DNA of 64,000 nt from Xestospongia bergquistia (taxonomy: Eukaryota; Porifera; Demospongiae; Haplosclerida; Petrosiidae). A program made the translations under genes and the position numbers. The stretch lies in assembly GCA_963965975.1 (NCBI GenBank), contig OZ014424.1, forward strand, positions 4,216,001 through 4,280,000, written 5' to 3'. This document shows, piece after piece, positions 50,392 to 62,054 of the stretch (positions are counted from its first letter, which is position 1; every line of letters begins with the position of its first letter). A model generated the notes under the pieces. The model searched no databases. It was not told the origin of the DNA and saw only the letters and a list, made by a program, of their open reading frames with translations.

Positions 50392-51300
50392 AATCCATCA
50401 GCAGCTGATTCATTAACAATGATTTGTAGAGGGGTGTGTCCAACGATCCTATTTCCTTTGCAGCGCTAAAAGTGCTCCGATTTAAGTCCGAACATACGAC
50501 GTAATGTGGATTATACAGTATAATGTACTTTGCGGCTACTATATCGTTTATCTTAGAAAGCATGTTACTATATTTATGGTTTAGGAAGATTTTGGGTCTA
50601 GGGTTGGAAGAGAGAACTATTGTAAGGATCTTACCACCTACAAGAATATAGATCTAAACTCACTTATATAAATGGATCTAGCCATCCCTACACTAATTTA
50701 TACTTCATCTTAATTTTATTTACTTGTTTGTATTGTTTATTCTATTATTGTATACAACTAATTTAATTCCAAGAGTACCAAATTAAATTGACTATCATAT
50801 GCATGAAGTTACTGTGGACAACCAGACACAATAACAGTCAGTGAATTTAATTCTTACATGAGCAGGTAGAATCAGGTGTGGCTGATGAAGTTTTAAATTG
50901 TCTTTGTGCTCCCAGTGACAGTATAACTATCTTAAGATGATTTTTACAATTAAATGTTTGTTTACAATTTGATGAAATTATTTGATGTCTGTAATATATG
51001 ATATACTTTTGCAGCAGTTAATTAATGCATGCTGCACCAGCCAAGTTGGTGCTCAAATATATAAGAAGCTCACTTTATTTTGTTATGTATACTCTTATTT
51101 CATTAACTGTATGTATAATATATTATAAGGATTCAACCATTCGACATTGACAACTATGTATAGTTGATATACTTATATATCAAGACTCTAGATCTTCTTT
51201 GGTTAGATATAATATATAATTATTATGTATGTAAAGAATGCCTTATATTATTGGTCTTTCTGGCTCAAATTTTTTCCTTTAGATTTTCTATACAAAAACT
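50392..51300. other. intergenic, duplicate of 18801-19715
   Basis: No gene seen; about 95% alike by eye to the block-C1 counterpart. Confidence 0.5.
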
Positions 51301-51301
51301 G

Positions 51302-51380
51302 TTACGTCATAACGCAGCTCTATCGGGTCTCCTCCCCTAAAGTTTACATTTTGCTGTACTGAGAATAGTATTTACAATAA
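51302..51380 (+). promoter_or_regulatory. methyltransferase promoter, CRE-like
   Basis: TTACGTCAT at 51302-51310, AACGCAGCTCTATCGGGTCTCC, then CAATAACTCAAA before ATG 51387. Confidence 0.55.
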
Positions 51381-51386
51381 CTCAAA

Positions 51387-52184
51387 ATGGCTACTGACAA
51401 AAAAGAGGACCACATGGCCTATGATCATTTTGATCCTTTTGTGTACATCAAGAATAAGTATGCAGTAGTCAATGATTGGATCTCTCAGCCATTGAAACTA
51501 TTACACAATATATTCCAGTCTTATGGTTCCACTCCTGCTGGATTGAAGGTGCTTGAATTTGGTTGTGGCCCTGTACCAATATATCAATGTAGTTCACCAC
51601 TACATGCATCGGAGATAGTGTTTGCTGAATATACTGAAAGAAATCGAAATACTCTCCAAATGTGGCTCGACAATGTCCCCAATGCGCCAGATTTCACAGC
51701 ACTATTCAAGTATGTTGTACAAGACTTGGAAGGCAAAGGAGAAGAGGAAGTTGTAAAGAGGCAGGATGACTTAAGATGTCTTGTAAAAGGAGTTATACCT
51801 TGTGATATATTACATGATCCTCCTCTTCTAGTTCCTGGTTATGAGGGACCATATGACATTATTTTCTCCAGTCTATGTTTAGTTGCCGCCTGTACTACTC
51901 ATGAAGAGTATAGTCAATCTATTGGTCGACTAACAAAGTACCTTAAACCAGGTGGAAAGCTAATTATTCAGAGTGTCCAATCATCAGCAGGGAACCACTG
52001 TTACTCTGTTGGATCAGAGAAATTCTTTTTTCTGAGTGTGACCCCAGAGTTTTTTAATTCTGCTTTGAGTGAAAATGGATACAAAGATATCAGTATTACT
52101 GTTCAACCTCGTGACTCAAACGCCGACGCATCTTTATCTAGATCAGTTGATGCTATACTTTTTGTAGTTGCCACTAAGAAGTGA
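51387..52184 (+). CDS. SAM-dependent methyltransferase, NNMT-like, copy b2
   Basis: Intact single exon, 265 residues; duplicate of 19807. VLEFGCGP, SSLCLVAAC, KPGGKLIIQS (Ile for Leu), QSSAGNHCYSVGSEKFFFL, then PRDSNADASLSRSVDAILFV and ATKK. Differences from b1 are conservative (NKYAVV, LHNIF, PLHASE, ALSENG), and in each the b2 residue is the array consensus, so b1 has drifted or b2 has been converted. Confidence 0.9.
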   Translation: MATDKKEDHMAYDHFDPFVYIKNKYAVVNDWISQPLKLLHNIFQSYGSTPAGLKVLEFGCGPVPIYQCSSPLHASEIVFAEYTERNRNTLQMWLDNVPNAPDFTALFKYVVQDLEGKGEEEVVKRQDDLRCLVKGVIPCDILHDPPLLVPGYEGPYDIIFSSLCLVAACTTHEEYSQSIGRLTKYLKPGGKLIIQSVQSSAGNHCYSVGSEKFFFLSVTPEFFNSALSENGYKDISITVQPRDSNADASLSRSVDAILFVVATKK

Positions 52185-52553
52185 TTTTATTAGTGAAATT
52201 ATTTGTTTAAGCTTCAATTTTATAAGACTAGACTTAAAACTATGAATTTAGATGTCATGTACATTTATTGTTAGAGTAGCTATATATTTTTTGATGGACT
52301 TCAAAAATTTAAAAAATATTTTTTGTAGTATTGTGCAGCCAAACAACCTCATTTTCTGGCCTATTTGGACACCAAACTTATGAGTTGCTTGTTAATTAAG
52401 CACCATTCTTGTTCCAAGAGTGGGTGTGGCCTGTAACTTTACCATCAGCATAGATTGTATAGACTATGAAACTGGGATTGGAAATGGTATATGTAATCTG
52501 TTAAATGCACTCCAAGTCAAATGAATCAATTGATTTTATTAAAGTTACTTAAA
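52185..52553. repeat. methyltransferase 3' module
   Basis: Array 3' blocks, duplicate of 20605-20960. Confidence 0.6.
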
Positions 52554-52670
52554 ATGGACAATGACAAGAAAGAGGACTACATGGCCTATATATGCCAATT
52601 GTTTTGATCCTAGCTATTAAGAATAAATACGTAACAGTCATAAATTGAAATTCTCAACCATTGAAAATAG
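52554..52670 (+). pseudogene. methyltransferase N-terminal fragment
   Basis: ATGGACAATGACAAGAAAGAGGACTACATGGCC start with a few-base insertion and stops; ends in CCATTGAAAATAG. Duplicate of 20961-21063. Confidence 0.7.
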
Positions 52671-53240
52671 CTAAGTATCAAATTACAACTTGTGATTAAT
52701 AAGTTTTCTAAGACCCTATTTAACTCCTGGTGATACCTGCTGAGTACCTCAATTCTATAGTCAATTGATGTTCACCTTGCTGGTAAAAAATTATCATAAC
52801 TTTCTATAACTCGACCAAATTCAAAGTGAAGTGTTCTCCTAACGACCAACCGGTTCCTTTGACGTCATGACATACGTTACGACCCCAAGATTTATTGTAC
52901 TTTCTATAAGCAAGAGATGCCGTTGACAATGTGAATTTCGTTAATCAATAAAATGGCTGCCGCTTAAAGAGAGAAACCAGTACGGTGATGTAAAAATTTA
53001 ATCATATAGATATAGGTAAAAGTATTATACTACTGTAGCTAATAATATTGTTCTTACAAGAAAAAAAAATCAACTCTATACACACAGACACGTGGGCTTT
53101 TATTTTCATGGCAACAATAACACCACAAGTATTTAATTTATGATGTGTAGTATGAGTTATGCATACTAATTATACGCACTACCAACTCTAGGTGAACGCG
53201 AATAAACTATAGTTGCTGATTATTGCCTCCATTATTTCAA
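52671..53240. other. spacer with a unique insertion
   Basis: About 52765-53215 has no counterpart in block C1, where the CAATTCTATA and CCTCCATTATTT flanks are about 60 bp apart. It is a roughly 450-bp insertion containing TTTGACGTCATG (about 52857-52868). No coding content and no clear terminal repeats. Confidence 0.5.
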
Positions 53241-53249
53241 ATAACACAA

Positions 53250-53317
53250 TTGTAGAGCTCGCCCCACCAAATCGTTATTAAAGGTTGTATTAAAGTTTTA
53301 TAAAACAATAACTCAGA
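53250..53317 (+). promoter_or_regulatory. methyltransferase promoter, GCTCGCCCC type
   Basis: GAGCTCGCCCCACCAAATCGTTATTAAAGG then TTTTATAAAACAATAACTCAGA before ATG. The same layout precedes the 21263 pseudogene. Confidence 0.45.
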
Positions 53318-54136
53318 ATGGCTACCGACAAAAAAGAAGACTACATGGACTATGCTGGTTGTTTTGATCCTTTTGTGTACATCAAGAATAAGTATGCAGT
53401 AGTCACTGATTGGAACTCTCAACCATTGAAACTATTACACAATATATTCCAGTCTTATGGTTCTACTCCTGCTGGATTGAAGGTGCTTGATTTTGGTTGT
53501 GGCCCTGTACCAATATATCAATGTAGTTCACCACTACATGCATCAGAGATAGTGTTTGCTGAATATACTGAAAAAAATCGAAATACTCTCCAAATGTGGC
53601 TCGACAATGACCCCAATGCACCAGATTTCACAGCACTATTCAAGTATGTTGTACAAGATTTAGAAGGCAAAGGAGAAGAGGAAGTTGTAAAGAGGCAGGA
53701 TGACTTAAGACATCATGTAAAAGGAGTTATACCTTGTGATATATTACATGATCCTCCTCTTCTAGTTCCTGGTTATGAAGGACCATACGACATTGTTTTT
53801 TCCAGTCTATGTCTATGCTGTGCATGTACTACTTATGAAGACTGTAGTCAAGCTATTGGTCGACTAACAAAGTATGTTAAAACAGGTGGAAAACTAATTC
53901 TTCAGGATATCCAAGCACTGGAAGAGTACGACTATTTTTGCATTGGATCAGAGAAATTCTTTGGTCTGAGTATTACTCCTGAGTTTCTTAATTCTGCTTT
54001 GAGTCAAAACGGATACAAAGATGTTAATATTACTGTGCAACCTCGTGAAGGTACTTCAGGTGCTGACATTGCTTTTTCCTTGTGTACACCAAGTTCAGCT
54101 GATGCTACTCTTTTCGTAGTTGCTACTAAAATGTGA
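53318..54136 (+). CDS. SAM-dependent methyltransferase, NNMT-like, copy c2
   Basis: Intact single exon, 272 residues, the longest member (one extra residue in DYAGCFDPF). Motif I VLDFGCGP, SSLCLCCAC, then TTYEDCSQAIGR, KYVKTGGKLILQD (KTGG loop variant, Asp type), IQALEEYDYFCIGSEKFFGL, C-terminus DATLFVVATKM. It is the intact counterpart of the inverted pseudogene at 21263, so block C1 has lost this activity while C2 keeps it. Confidence 0.9.
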   Translation: MATDKKEDYMDYAGCFDPFVYIKNKYAVVTDWNSQPLKLLHNIFQSYGSTPAGLKVLDFGCGPVPIYQCSSPLHASEIVFAEYTEKNRNTLQMWLDNDPNAPDFTALFKYVVQDLEGKGEEEVVKRQDDLRHHVKGVIPCDILHDPPLLVPGYEGPYDIVFSSLCLCCACTTYEDCSQAIGRLTKYVKTGGKLILQDIQALEEYDYFCIGSEKFFGLSITPEFLNSALSQNGYKDVNITVQPREGTSGADIAFSLCTPSSADATLFVVATKM

Positions 54137-54369
54137 TCTTTATTAGCTATGATGATTGGATAAGCTTTATTTTTATAAGACTAGACATAAAAGTGTCAAT
54201 TTAAGTAGATTTCATTTACAATTATTGTAAAAGTAACTATCAAATTTCAATATTGTAATTTAATAATAGATTACACGTCATAAAGATTGGCTTGCCCCTA
54301 AAATGGTTTACAATTGACTAGTTATTATTGTTAGTTAATATTTAATAGTTAACATAACACTAATTCAAA
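54137..54369. other. 3' flank and CRE-like promoter of the next fragment
   Basis: 3' module, then ACGTCAT at 54275-54281 with TTGGCTTGCCCCTAAA, and AACACTAATTCAAA leader. Confidence 0.45.
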
Positions 54370-54570
54370 ATGGCTACTGAGAAGAAAGGGCACTACAATA
54401 CCTATGATCGTTTTGATCCTTTTATATACATCAAGGAAAAGTATGCAGTAGTCACTGATTGGAATTCTCAGCCATTGAAACTATTACACAATATATTCCA
54501 GTCTTATGGTTCCACTCCTGCTGGATTGAAGGTACTTGATTTTGGCTGTGATTCTGTACCAATATATCAA
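54370..54570 (+). pseudogene. methyltransferase N-terminal fragment broken at SAM motif
   Basis: 67 codons, open, through VLDFGCDSVPIYQ (the GCGP of motif I is changed to GCDS), then the dispersed repeat begins. The downstream two thirds are gone. Confidence 0.88.
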
Positions 54571-54905
54571 CGTTACAAAGCTACGGAAGCCTCAGACGGA
54601 CATTCCAAATCCTATTTCCAATTTCAATGTCCGTCCTGTTTTTTATAGTAAGTTAGCATCTTGTACACATGTTTCAGCATTACTACATGCTCTCGCTTCT
54701 GTTTCTTCAACTGGTCATAACCATCTAAGTGTCAATACGTCTGCGGCTTCCGTAGGTAGCCGAGGGTGGACTTCCATTTCTAATTTCCAATTTCCTTTGT
54801 GTATTTTAAAATTCCAATTAGCGAACCAGTTGATGAGTACTGACGGGTATTCCAATTTCTATTTCAATTAAACGGGGTTATACGGACTTGAATATACTAT
54901 ACAAC
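54571..54905. repeat. dispersed repeat, copy 2
   Basis: Shares TACGGAAGCCTCAGACGGAC, TCCTATTTCCAATTT, AACGGGGTTATACGGA and ATACAACC in order with the reverse complement of 26530-26680, plus about 150 extra bp in the middle. It has replaced the rest of a methyltransferase gene. Confidence 0.65.
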
Positions 54906-55063
54906 CAAACTCAGATAAGCTTTTAATTTTATAAAGCTAAGAATGAAAGTGTCAATTTAAGTAGTTTTCATGTACAATTATTATAAAAGTAGCTATAACA
55001 TTTATGATGGAAATTTTAAAATATATTTTGTAGTGTTTTGTTATAACTCCTGTTGTTACTTGG
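54906..55063. other. methyltransferase 3' module remnant
   Basis: GTACAATTATTATAAAAGTAGC and TTGTAGTGTTTTGTTATAACTCC, the usual 3' blocks, up to the SPIDR breakpoint. Confidence 0.5.
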
Positions 55064-56134
55064 TAAAAGAAGAGGCAATAGAGATATCATCAGATACAGA
55101 ATGAACTTCCTGACTCTGTTCCAAAGAAAAGAAATATATAAAGTTATTAACTAACATTAATCTGTATAGTCATGTATCCATCCACTAAACCACTAAACTA
55201 CAAAGACATAATTATTACTAATTTTTATATTAACTTTGTCTCCATGATCCATATACTGTTGTTTTAAAGACGAATTATTTTCCCAAACTGAAGTAAAATA
55301 ATTACAAACACCAGAGGAAGCTAGCTCTAATTGCAGTTCCTTTAACATCGTTCCTAGAAATTAGTAAATTAATATCAAAGGAGATAAGAAGAAGGAGAGT
55401 GTCAAATGTTGCATAGTACCATGGAAGCAATGAGTAAAATATTATGTCCATAATTTAGTTTGTAATTCACTAAGAGAGAGTGATGGCTTAGCCTAATTGA
55501 TAAGATGCTAGATGTTTAACATAATTTATAAGGGACCTCCATATCTGAAGATATAAAACACAATTGCTATATAATTTTAATATAAGTTTATAACAAGATT
55601 ATAAACTAGTTCATGGAAATGCTTTACTTGTATACTTTACATTGAGTGTTTTTACAGTAGTATAATTCAACACTCTCCTAGTCTACTCTCTTTTGTTCAA
55701 TTTTGATAATATACTAACTTACAAATTACCACTTCTCTGTCACTATCAGAGAGATCCTCTTCAATGGCTTCAATCTCTTTGTTTTGATCCACTAATGAAG
55801 GTATATTCCAATCATCTCCAAATGATGGCCACTGTTTGGAGTCTAAAATGAGACAAAACAATACTCTAATGTTTAAAAATGATGTGGGTACATAAATATT
55901 GGGAGATGTTAGAGCAATAACTATTGGCCAGAATATACTTTACATGAAGGGTATTAATTATACACTGGGATTCTAAAATGACACAGAGTGTACTGGTAAT
56001 GAGCTGTCATATATTTCAACTTGAAATTAATACATTCAGGTTCCAAGATTTAAGATTTAGGGTCAGTAATTTTGACATTAAATAATATCTCTGGTATTAC
56101 CAATAATATATTATAATGTTCATCTGTAGACACA

Positions 56135-56169
<35 letters not shown>

Positions 56170-56300
56170 CACATACATATAAAAGTGGTATTCGTTCAGT
56201 GTCCTGGACACTGTGGTGTATACAGTGAAATACATATAGACCTCTATATGTATATCTATATCTAATGTAATTATATTCATCCATAATCCTGATTCATTAG
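55064..56300 (-). pseudogene. SPIDR: SPIDR-like 5' fragment, copy 3
   Basis: Minus-strand equivalents of SPIDR exons 1-4 only. The acidic exon lies about 55736-55843 with a deletion near its donor, exon 3 about 55250-55360 with a 4-nt insertion (CTAG), and exon 4 is cut at 55064. The start-codon exon has lost its donor region. A TA microsatellite lies at 56137-56164. More diverged than copies 1 and 2, so an older duplicate. Confidence 0.7.
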
Positions 56301-57646
56301 TAATTATTTATAGAGGGGTGTGTCGAACAATCCTATTTCCTCTGCAATGCTTCATAGAGACAATATTAAGCATGACATAATGGATTTATATAATAGAAAG
56401 CGTATTTATTATATTTATGGTTTCGGGTCTATGGCTGAAATAGAGAACAGTTGTAATGGATCTTTACCACCTACAAGAAAGCAGATCTAAATCATATAAT
56501 CAATATAAGTACATTTTGTGCCTGTACCTGATATTACTCTAGCCATCCCTACATTAATTTATACTTCGTCTTTTAAAAAATTAATTTTATTTACTTGTTT
56601 GTATCGTTTAATCTATTATTGTATGCAACTAATTTAATTTCAAGAGTTACAAATTAAATTGACTATCATATGCATGAACTCACTGTGGACAGCGAGACAC
56701 AAATGACAATCAGGTACTATACTAAACTGGTATAGGGTGTAGCTCTGGTCTTGTAGTCATCAAATTGTCTCTCGTTCTTTGACACTCATCACATGCAGAT
56801 ACCTATAATAAGTCACAGCACAATTTACAATAAGTAAAACACATCACTTACAATATGCCACACATCTTTCATGCCTCCATTCAATGTAAATCTCTCAATA
56901 ACTCTATTATAGGTCTTTTTTCACCAAGATGTCCCAATGTTGGGTCAGCATGGCAACAGTGCACAATTCGTATTTTTTTAGTCTTTAATCGTTACCAGAT
57001 TTCTTGAAGACTAGCCATGCATACAGCTTCACACCTACTTTATTTAATAATGTTCATATTTCAGTACCTCTATAATTGCATACCAACACCTGCGCCACAT
57101 TCATTACAATAAATCCAGTGGAAACTTCTCCAAAGCACTCATACTTTTGGGACTCTAGAAATAAGCTTTGCACTTCAATAATTCAGTTAGCAATGAAAGT
57201 GATAGTAATGTGTCTATGTTGGTTTAGTGTATTACTGTTTACTATAATAACTTTTATTATTTTATTAATCAGAATTAAACATAGTGATTTTAGTCATTTC
57301 TTCATTATTATAGTATAATATAAACATTATTCATTGTAGGATAAGGGATGTACTAGAAGTGCATCTAATTAACAAGACAGCAGAAGACAAAGAAGAAACA
57401 TGAAGAAAGAGAAGATTAAGAGATAATAGGACATGTTGTGCAATGTTTAGTAAAGAAAAGAGACAAGTTTTCAGTGGAGAAGACAGAGACAGTTCACGAG
57501 TTATAAACTAAAGGGACATCATAAGTAAAGATGAAATATTTTAATAGTATTGTTTTCACTATAGTAATTTCTGTAAAATAAAGTATACATTAGGTAGAAT
57601 TTGGTTTTTTTAATATTGTAATTTAATTCTGCTTAATTATACTTCA
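56301..57646. other. SPIDR upstream-like DNA and shared pre-promoter spacer
   Basis: 56310-56690 is a diverged copy of the SPIDR 5' flank (compare 18840-19210). 56700-57100 is unassigned; minus-strand words near 56790-56950 (CATCACATGCAGATACC, CACCAAGATGTCCCAATGTTGGG) hint at an old retroelement integrase zinc-finger region but are too short to call. 57105-57430 is the shared spacer. Confidence 0.4.
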
Positions 57647-57713
57647 TACGTCATTAGATAGCTCGATCAGGCTCGTCTCACCAAATAATATTCGTGTAAA
57701 ACAACAACCAAAA
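57647..57713 (+). promoter_or_regulatory. methyltransferase promoter, CRE-like
   Basis: TACGTCAT at 57647-57654, TAGCTCGATCAGGCTCGTCTCACC, then ACAACAACCAAAA before ATG 57714. Confidence 0.5.
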
Positions 57714-58519
57714 ATGGCTACTGACAAAAAAGAGGACTATATGAACTATGATCGTTTTGATCCTTTTGCGTACATCAAAGCTAAGTACCCCCAACAGTAA
57801 ATGATTGGAACTCTCAACCATTGAAGCTATTACACAATATATTCCAGTCTTATGGTTCCACTTCTGCTGGATTGAAGGTGCTTGATTTTGGCTGTGGCCC
57901 TGTACCAATATATCAATGTAGTTCACCACTACATGCATCAGAGATAGTGTTTGCTGATTACACTGAAAGGAATCGAAATACTCTACAAATGTGGCTTGAC
58001 AATGACCCCAATGCACCAGACTTCACAGCAGTATTCAAGTATGTTGTACAAGATTTAGAAGGCAAAGGAGAAGAGGAAGTTGTAAAGAGACAGGATGACT
58101 TAAGACGTCTTGTAAAAGGAGTTATACTTTGTGATGCATTACATGATCCTCCTCTTCTAGTTCCAGGTTATGAGGGACCATATGACATTATTTTTTCCAG
58201 TCTATGTTTAATTAGTGCATGTACTACTCATGAAGAGTATAGTCAAGCTATTGGTCGGCTAACAAAGTACCTTAAACCAGGTGGAAAACTAATTCTTCAG
58301 AGTCTCCAATCACCAGTAGGGTCCTACTATTTTTACATTGGATCAGAGAAATTTTTTTCTCTGAGTGTGACTCTAGAGTTTCTTAATTTTGTTTTGAGCG
58401 AAAATGGATACAAAGATATTAATATTACTGTTCAACCTCGTGAAGGTACTTCAGGTGCTGACATTGCTTTTTGTAATTCGGTTGATGCTATATTTTTCAT
58501 AGTTGCCACTAAGAAGTGA
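57714..58519 (+). pseudogene. methyltransferase pseudogene, block A2 (2-nt insertion)
   Basis: The start MATDKKEDYMNYDRFDPFAY is followed by KAKY and then a CCCCC run (57788-57792) two bases longer than in the 34299 copy, shifting frame. From 57821 the frame is open to the stop for 232 codons (SSLCLISAC, KPGGKLILQS, QSPVGSYYFYIGSEKFF, ATKK). A single homopolymer indel separates it from a functional gene, so sequencing error must be excluded. Confidence 0.85.
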
Positions 58520-58901
58520 TTTAATAAGTGGAATTGTTTGTTAAAACTTCAATTTATAAGTGTAAACTTTAAAAGTGTTAATTTAGATCTTATGTACAAT
58601 TATTGTAAGAGTAGCTATAACATTTATGATGGACTTAAAATTTAAAAAATAGTATTTTTTGTAATATTGTCTAGCTGAACAACCTTACTCATGTCCTATT
58701 TGAACATCAACAATAATCACTTTCCTGTTCCAGGACTGGATGTAGCCTGTAACCTTTACCGCAAGCGAATACTTAACCGGGATTGGAAACGGCGCACGTG
58801 ACACGTATTAGGCTCCTCCCACCAAAATTAATGATTTATATTATAATTATTAGTTATTATAATTAATTAGTATTAAATAATAAATAAAACAGTAACTGAA
58901 A
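58520..58901. repeat. methyltransferase 3' module
   Basis: Duplicate of 35111-35493. Confidence 0.6.
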
Positions 58902-59013
58902 ATGTCTACACACAAAGAAGAGGAGTACAATGCCTATGATCGTTTTGATCCTTTTATATACGTCAAGGAAAAGTATGCAGTAATCACTGATTAGAATTCT
59001 CAACCATTGAAAC
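58902..59013 (+). pseudogene. methyltransferase N-terminal fragment (block A2)
   Basis: MSTHKEEEYNAYDRFDPFIY ..., with TAG replacing the conserved Trp of TDWNSQ; it ends after LKLL. Duplicate of 35494. Confidence 0.8.
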
Positions 59014-59110
59014 TATTAGTTTAACAATGGATGATACAAGAATTGGTTTTTATTCTCAGGTATTATAATAATAATTCAATATGGAAAGATTTGTTATAAT
59101 TATTTTGTAG

Positions 59111-60505
59111 GCTGTTGTATGTGCAGAGCAATTGGACTCATGGCATCTTGTTAGAGCTAGTGAGAAGTTTAGAGTGATAGCTATCCTGGACTCCCTGTCC
59201 CTCCATATCATGATAACACATGTTATAACAATAGCACATAGTAATGATAATTATTAAGACTAATACAGCCTATGTTCTACCAATTGTCAATTTGTAATAG
59301 TTAATCTATTCATATGCATAGATTCTTACCTCCTATTGCTAAAGATACTTTATCAAGAGCTTTGTCAAGTCATCATATTTATCCTTCATCACCTACTAAT
59401 ACTGTACCATCAAATGATACTACATGTAAGTTATAATTATATAACTATTTTCCTTATAAAGCTATTTTCCTTATAAGGATAGTAAATGTGACATAGATTA
59501 TCTAAACTCTATAGATTCAAGAGCAAGTGGTGTATTGCATATTGGAGCTACCAAAGTCCCATTACATTCTGATCACAATGATGTTGCTATGGTACCAGAT
59601 GTAATATTTTATGATAATCCACTGGTTAGTGAGAGCAGATAGTTAGATAGATGAATATGATCTTAAGAAGCCTATAATATAAAAATCATCTAATTGTTTT
59701 AAACAGAAGTATAAAAGGGCAAGCTAGTGAGAAGTTTTAAGCATTGTTAGATTGAATGAAATTCATTGGCTGCTATATACATCAGCAGTTAAAGGATGCA
59801 ATTTAATTTCATTCATACCTCTCAAAAGTTACATTCAACAATATATTAAATGATAAAAATAAGCATACCCATATATATATATATATATATATATATTTGA
59901 TTGTGGTCCATAATGATTATAGGCTGTCTGGCATACACAGCATGTCAGTCATGAAACTACCTTCCATTTGTATCAAGAAATAAGACTGATGCTAATTTAT
60001 AGTTTCATATAGAGAGGGAATTAAAGATTGTAATACCAAGTAGATCATAACAAGCACATGTGTATTATGACATTTTAATAATGAATGCATAATATAGTTA
60101 GAGTATCATCAAATGACATTTTTCTTTTAAAAGCTTATCTTAAAAGCCTTGTTGTGAACTAGAAACAATCATAGAACTGAAGGCATAGAAAAGCTTATAG
60201 GGGCTATTGAATATAATACCCCAGACTCCTTGGAGTGGTGCGTGGCCTTATTACTATTAAATTTATGATTGATTGTTCCTGTTCACCCCCAAGAAAAATT
60301 CCTGCATTTTGTTTACTGATATTATAATATAATGTCTTTCTTTTCTTTTCTATAGCATCTTCATTTGTTAGAGGAAAATACTAAAAGATTACTCTTTAGG
60401 AGAACACCTTCTCTTGATAGGTAATTAAGAAGTAGGCAAGAACAAACTGGTTGATCGATTACTCCATCTTCTTCATGCTCCTCGTGAATATCTACAATTA
60501 CATAG
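59111..60505 (+). pseudogene. VWA8: VWA8-like middle exons (block A2)
   Basis: Duplicate of 35717-37106. Exon chimera AVVCA-EQLDSWHLVR at 59111, exons 59322-59425, 59515-59624 (ATKVPLHSDHN) and 60356-60505. The last has an extra A (GAGGAAAATAC), the shared TAA in the Walker A loop, and a mutated donor (CATAG followed by AT instead of GT). Confidence 0.75.
59625..60355. repeat. VWA8-associated spacer, copy 3
   Basis: Duplicate of 36231-36957, with a TA microsatellite at about 59870-59896. Confidence 0.6.
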
Positions 60506-61103
60506 ATATACTGCAATACAATATATGAATGATAGATGAAGTGATTGATAGTACTGATTTGACAATTATTATAATAAGTTATAATGGGACCTCTCTCTAA
60601 GGACACCTAATTATTGAACCATTCTCTGAATTAAAGAGGACATATAATATTGCATTAGTTAAAAGTTAGACTGATTAAGTTAGTACTCAGATATGAGAGG
60701 TTCCCATTGTATCCTACTCATATTTCATTAACTGTATGTAGGGATTCAACTGTTCAAACATTGACAACTCAGCCATTTTTAGTTCACTTATCAAGATTCT
60801 CCATTAGTTAGATAATAAATACATCTAATGTAATTAAAGTTATAAAAGGAATACCATAGTTTATAGAATGATTAGTACTCTAGTGCTAGACATTTGATAT
60901 GCGTTTCCTTCCAAAACAATTCATATAGTTTTTGAGGAATCAAAAATTACAACTTGCTAGTAATAATTTTTTTGAAGCCTTTTTATAAGTTCTGCTTATA
61001 CCTGCTGCATGCATCCTTAATGCCTGCTGCTGATTATTGCCTCTATTTAAATAGCATAGTTATTATAGTTAGTATTTAGTAGTTAATAAAACAGGAACTC
61101 AAA
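60506..61103. other. block-A spacer, copy 2
   Basis: Duplicate of 37107-37704; no gene. Confidence 0.5.
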
Positions 61104-61910
61104 ATGGCTACTGACAAGAAAAGAGGACTATCTGGACTATAATAGTTTTGATCCTTTTGTGTACATCAAGAAAAGGTATGCAACAGTAAATGATTAGAAC
61201 TTTCAGCCATTGAAACTATTACACAATATATTCATGGTTCCACTCCACTGGATTAAAGGTGCTTGAATTTTGGTGTGGTCCTGTAACAATAGATCAATGT
61301 AGTTCACCATTCACCACTACACGCATCAGAGATAGTGTTTGCTGAATATAGTGAAAGAAATCGAATTATTCTTCAAATGTGGCTTGACAATGACCCAAAT
61401 GCACCAGATTTCACAGTACCGTTCTAGTATGTTGTACAAGATTTGGAAGGCAAAGGAGAAGAGGAAGTTTCAGGATTACTTAAGACGTCTTGTAAAAGGA
61501 GTTATATCTTGTGATATATTACGTGATCCTCCTCTTCTAGTTCCTGGCTATGAGGGACCATATGACATTATTTTCTCCACTCTATGTTTAACTGCTGCTT
61601 GTACTACTCACGAAGAGTATAGTCAATCTATAAATCTATAAGTTGACTAACAAAGTACCTTAAACCAGGTGGAAAACTAACTCTTCAGGGTGTCCAGGCA
61701 CTGGGAGACTCAGAGTATATCTATTATTATTTTGGGTCAGAGAAATTTTTCTTGGTGTGACGCCAGAGTTTCATAATTCTGCTTTGAATGAAAAATGGAT
61801 ACAAAGGTATTAGTAATACTGTTCAACCTTTTGAAAGTATTTCTGGTGCTGACACTGCTATATCTAGTTCGTTTTATGGTACAGTTTTTATGATTGCAAC
61901 TAAGAAATGA
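61104..61910 (+). pseudogene. methyltransferase pseudogene, heavily mutated (block A2)
   Basis: Duplicate of 37705-38522, sharing the A-run insertion, CTATAATAG stops and the deletion before GGTTCCACTCC. It has its own further deletion (GAAGTTTCAGGATTACTTAAG, missing the VKRQ codons). LVKGVISCDILRDPPLLVPG remains readable. Confidence 0.85.
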
Positions 61911-62054
61911 TCTATTGCATAACTAGTTATGATTGTGATTAAGTTTTCAAGCTCTGTTATAGCTCCTGCTGATACCTTCTGACTATTGCCCTCCCCATGT
62001 TTATATAGCATAATTATTATAGTTAGACTCTGGTTAATAAAACAGTAACTCAAA

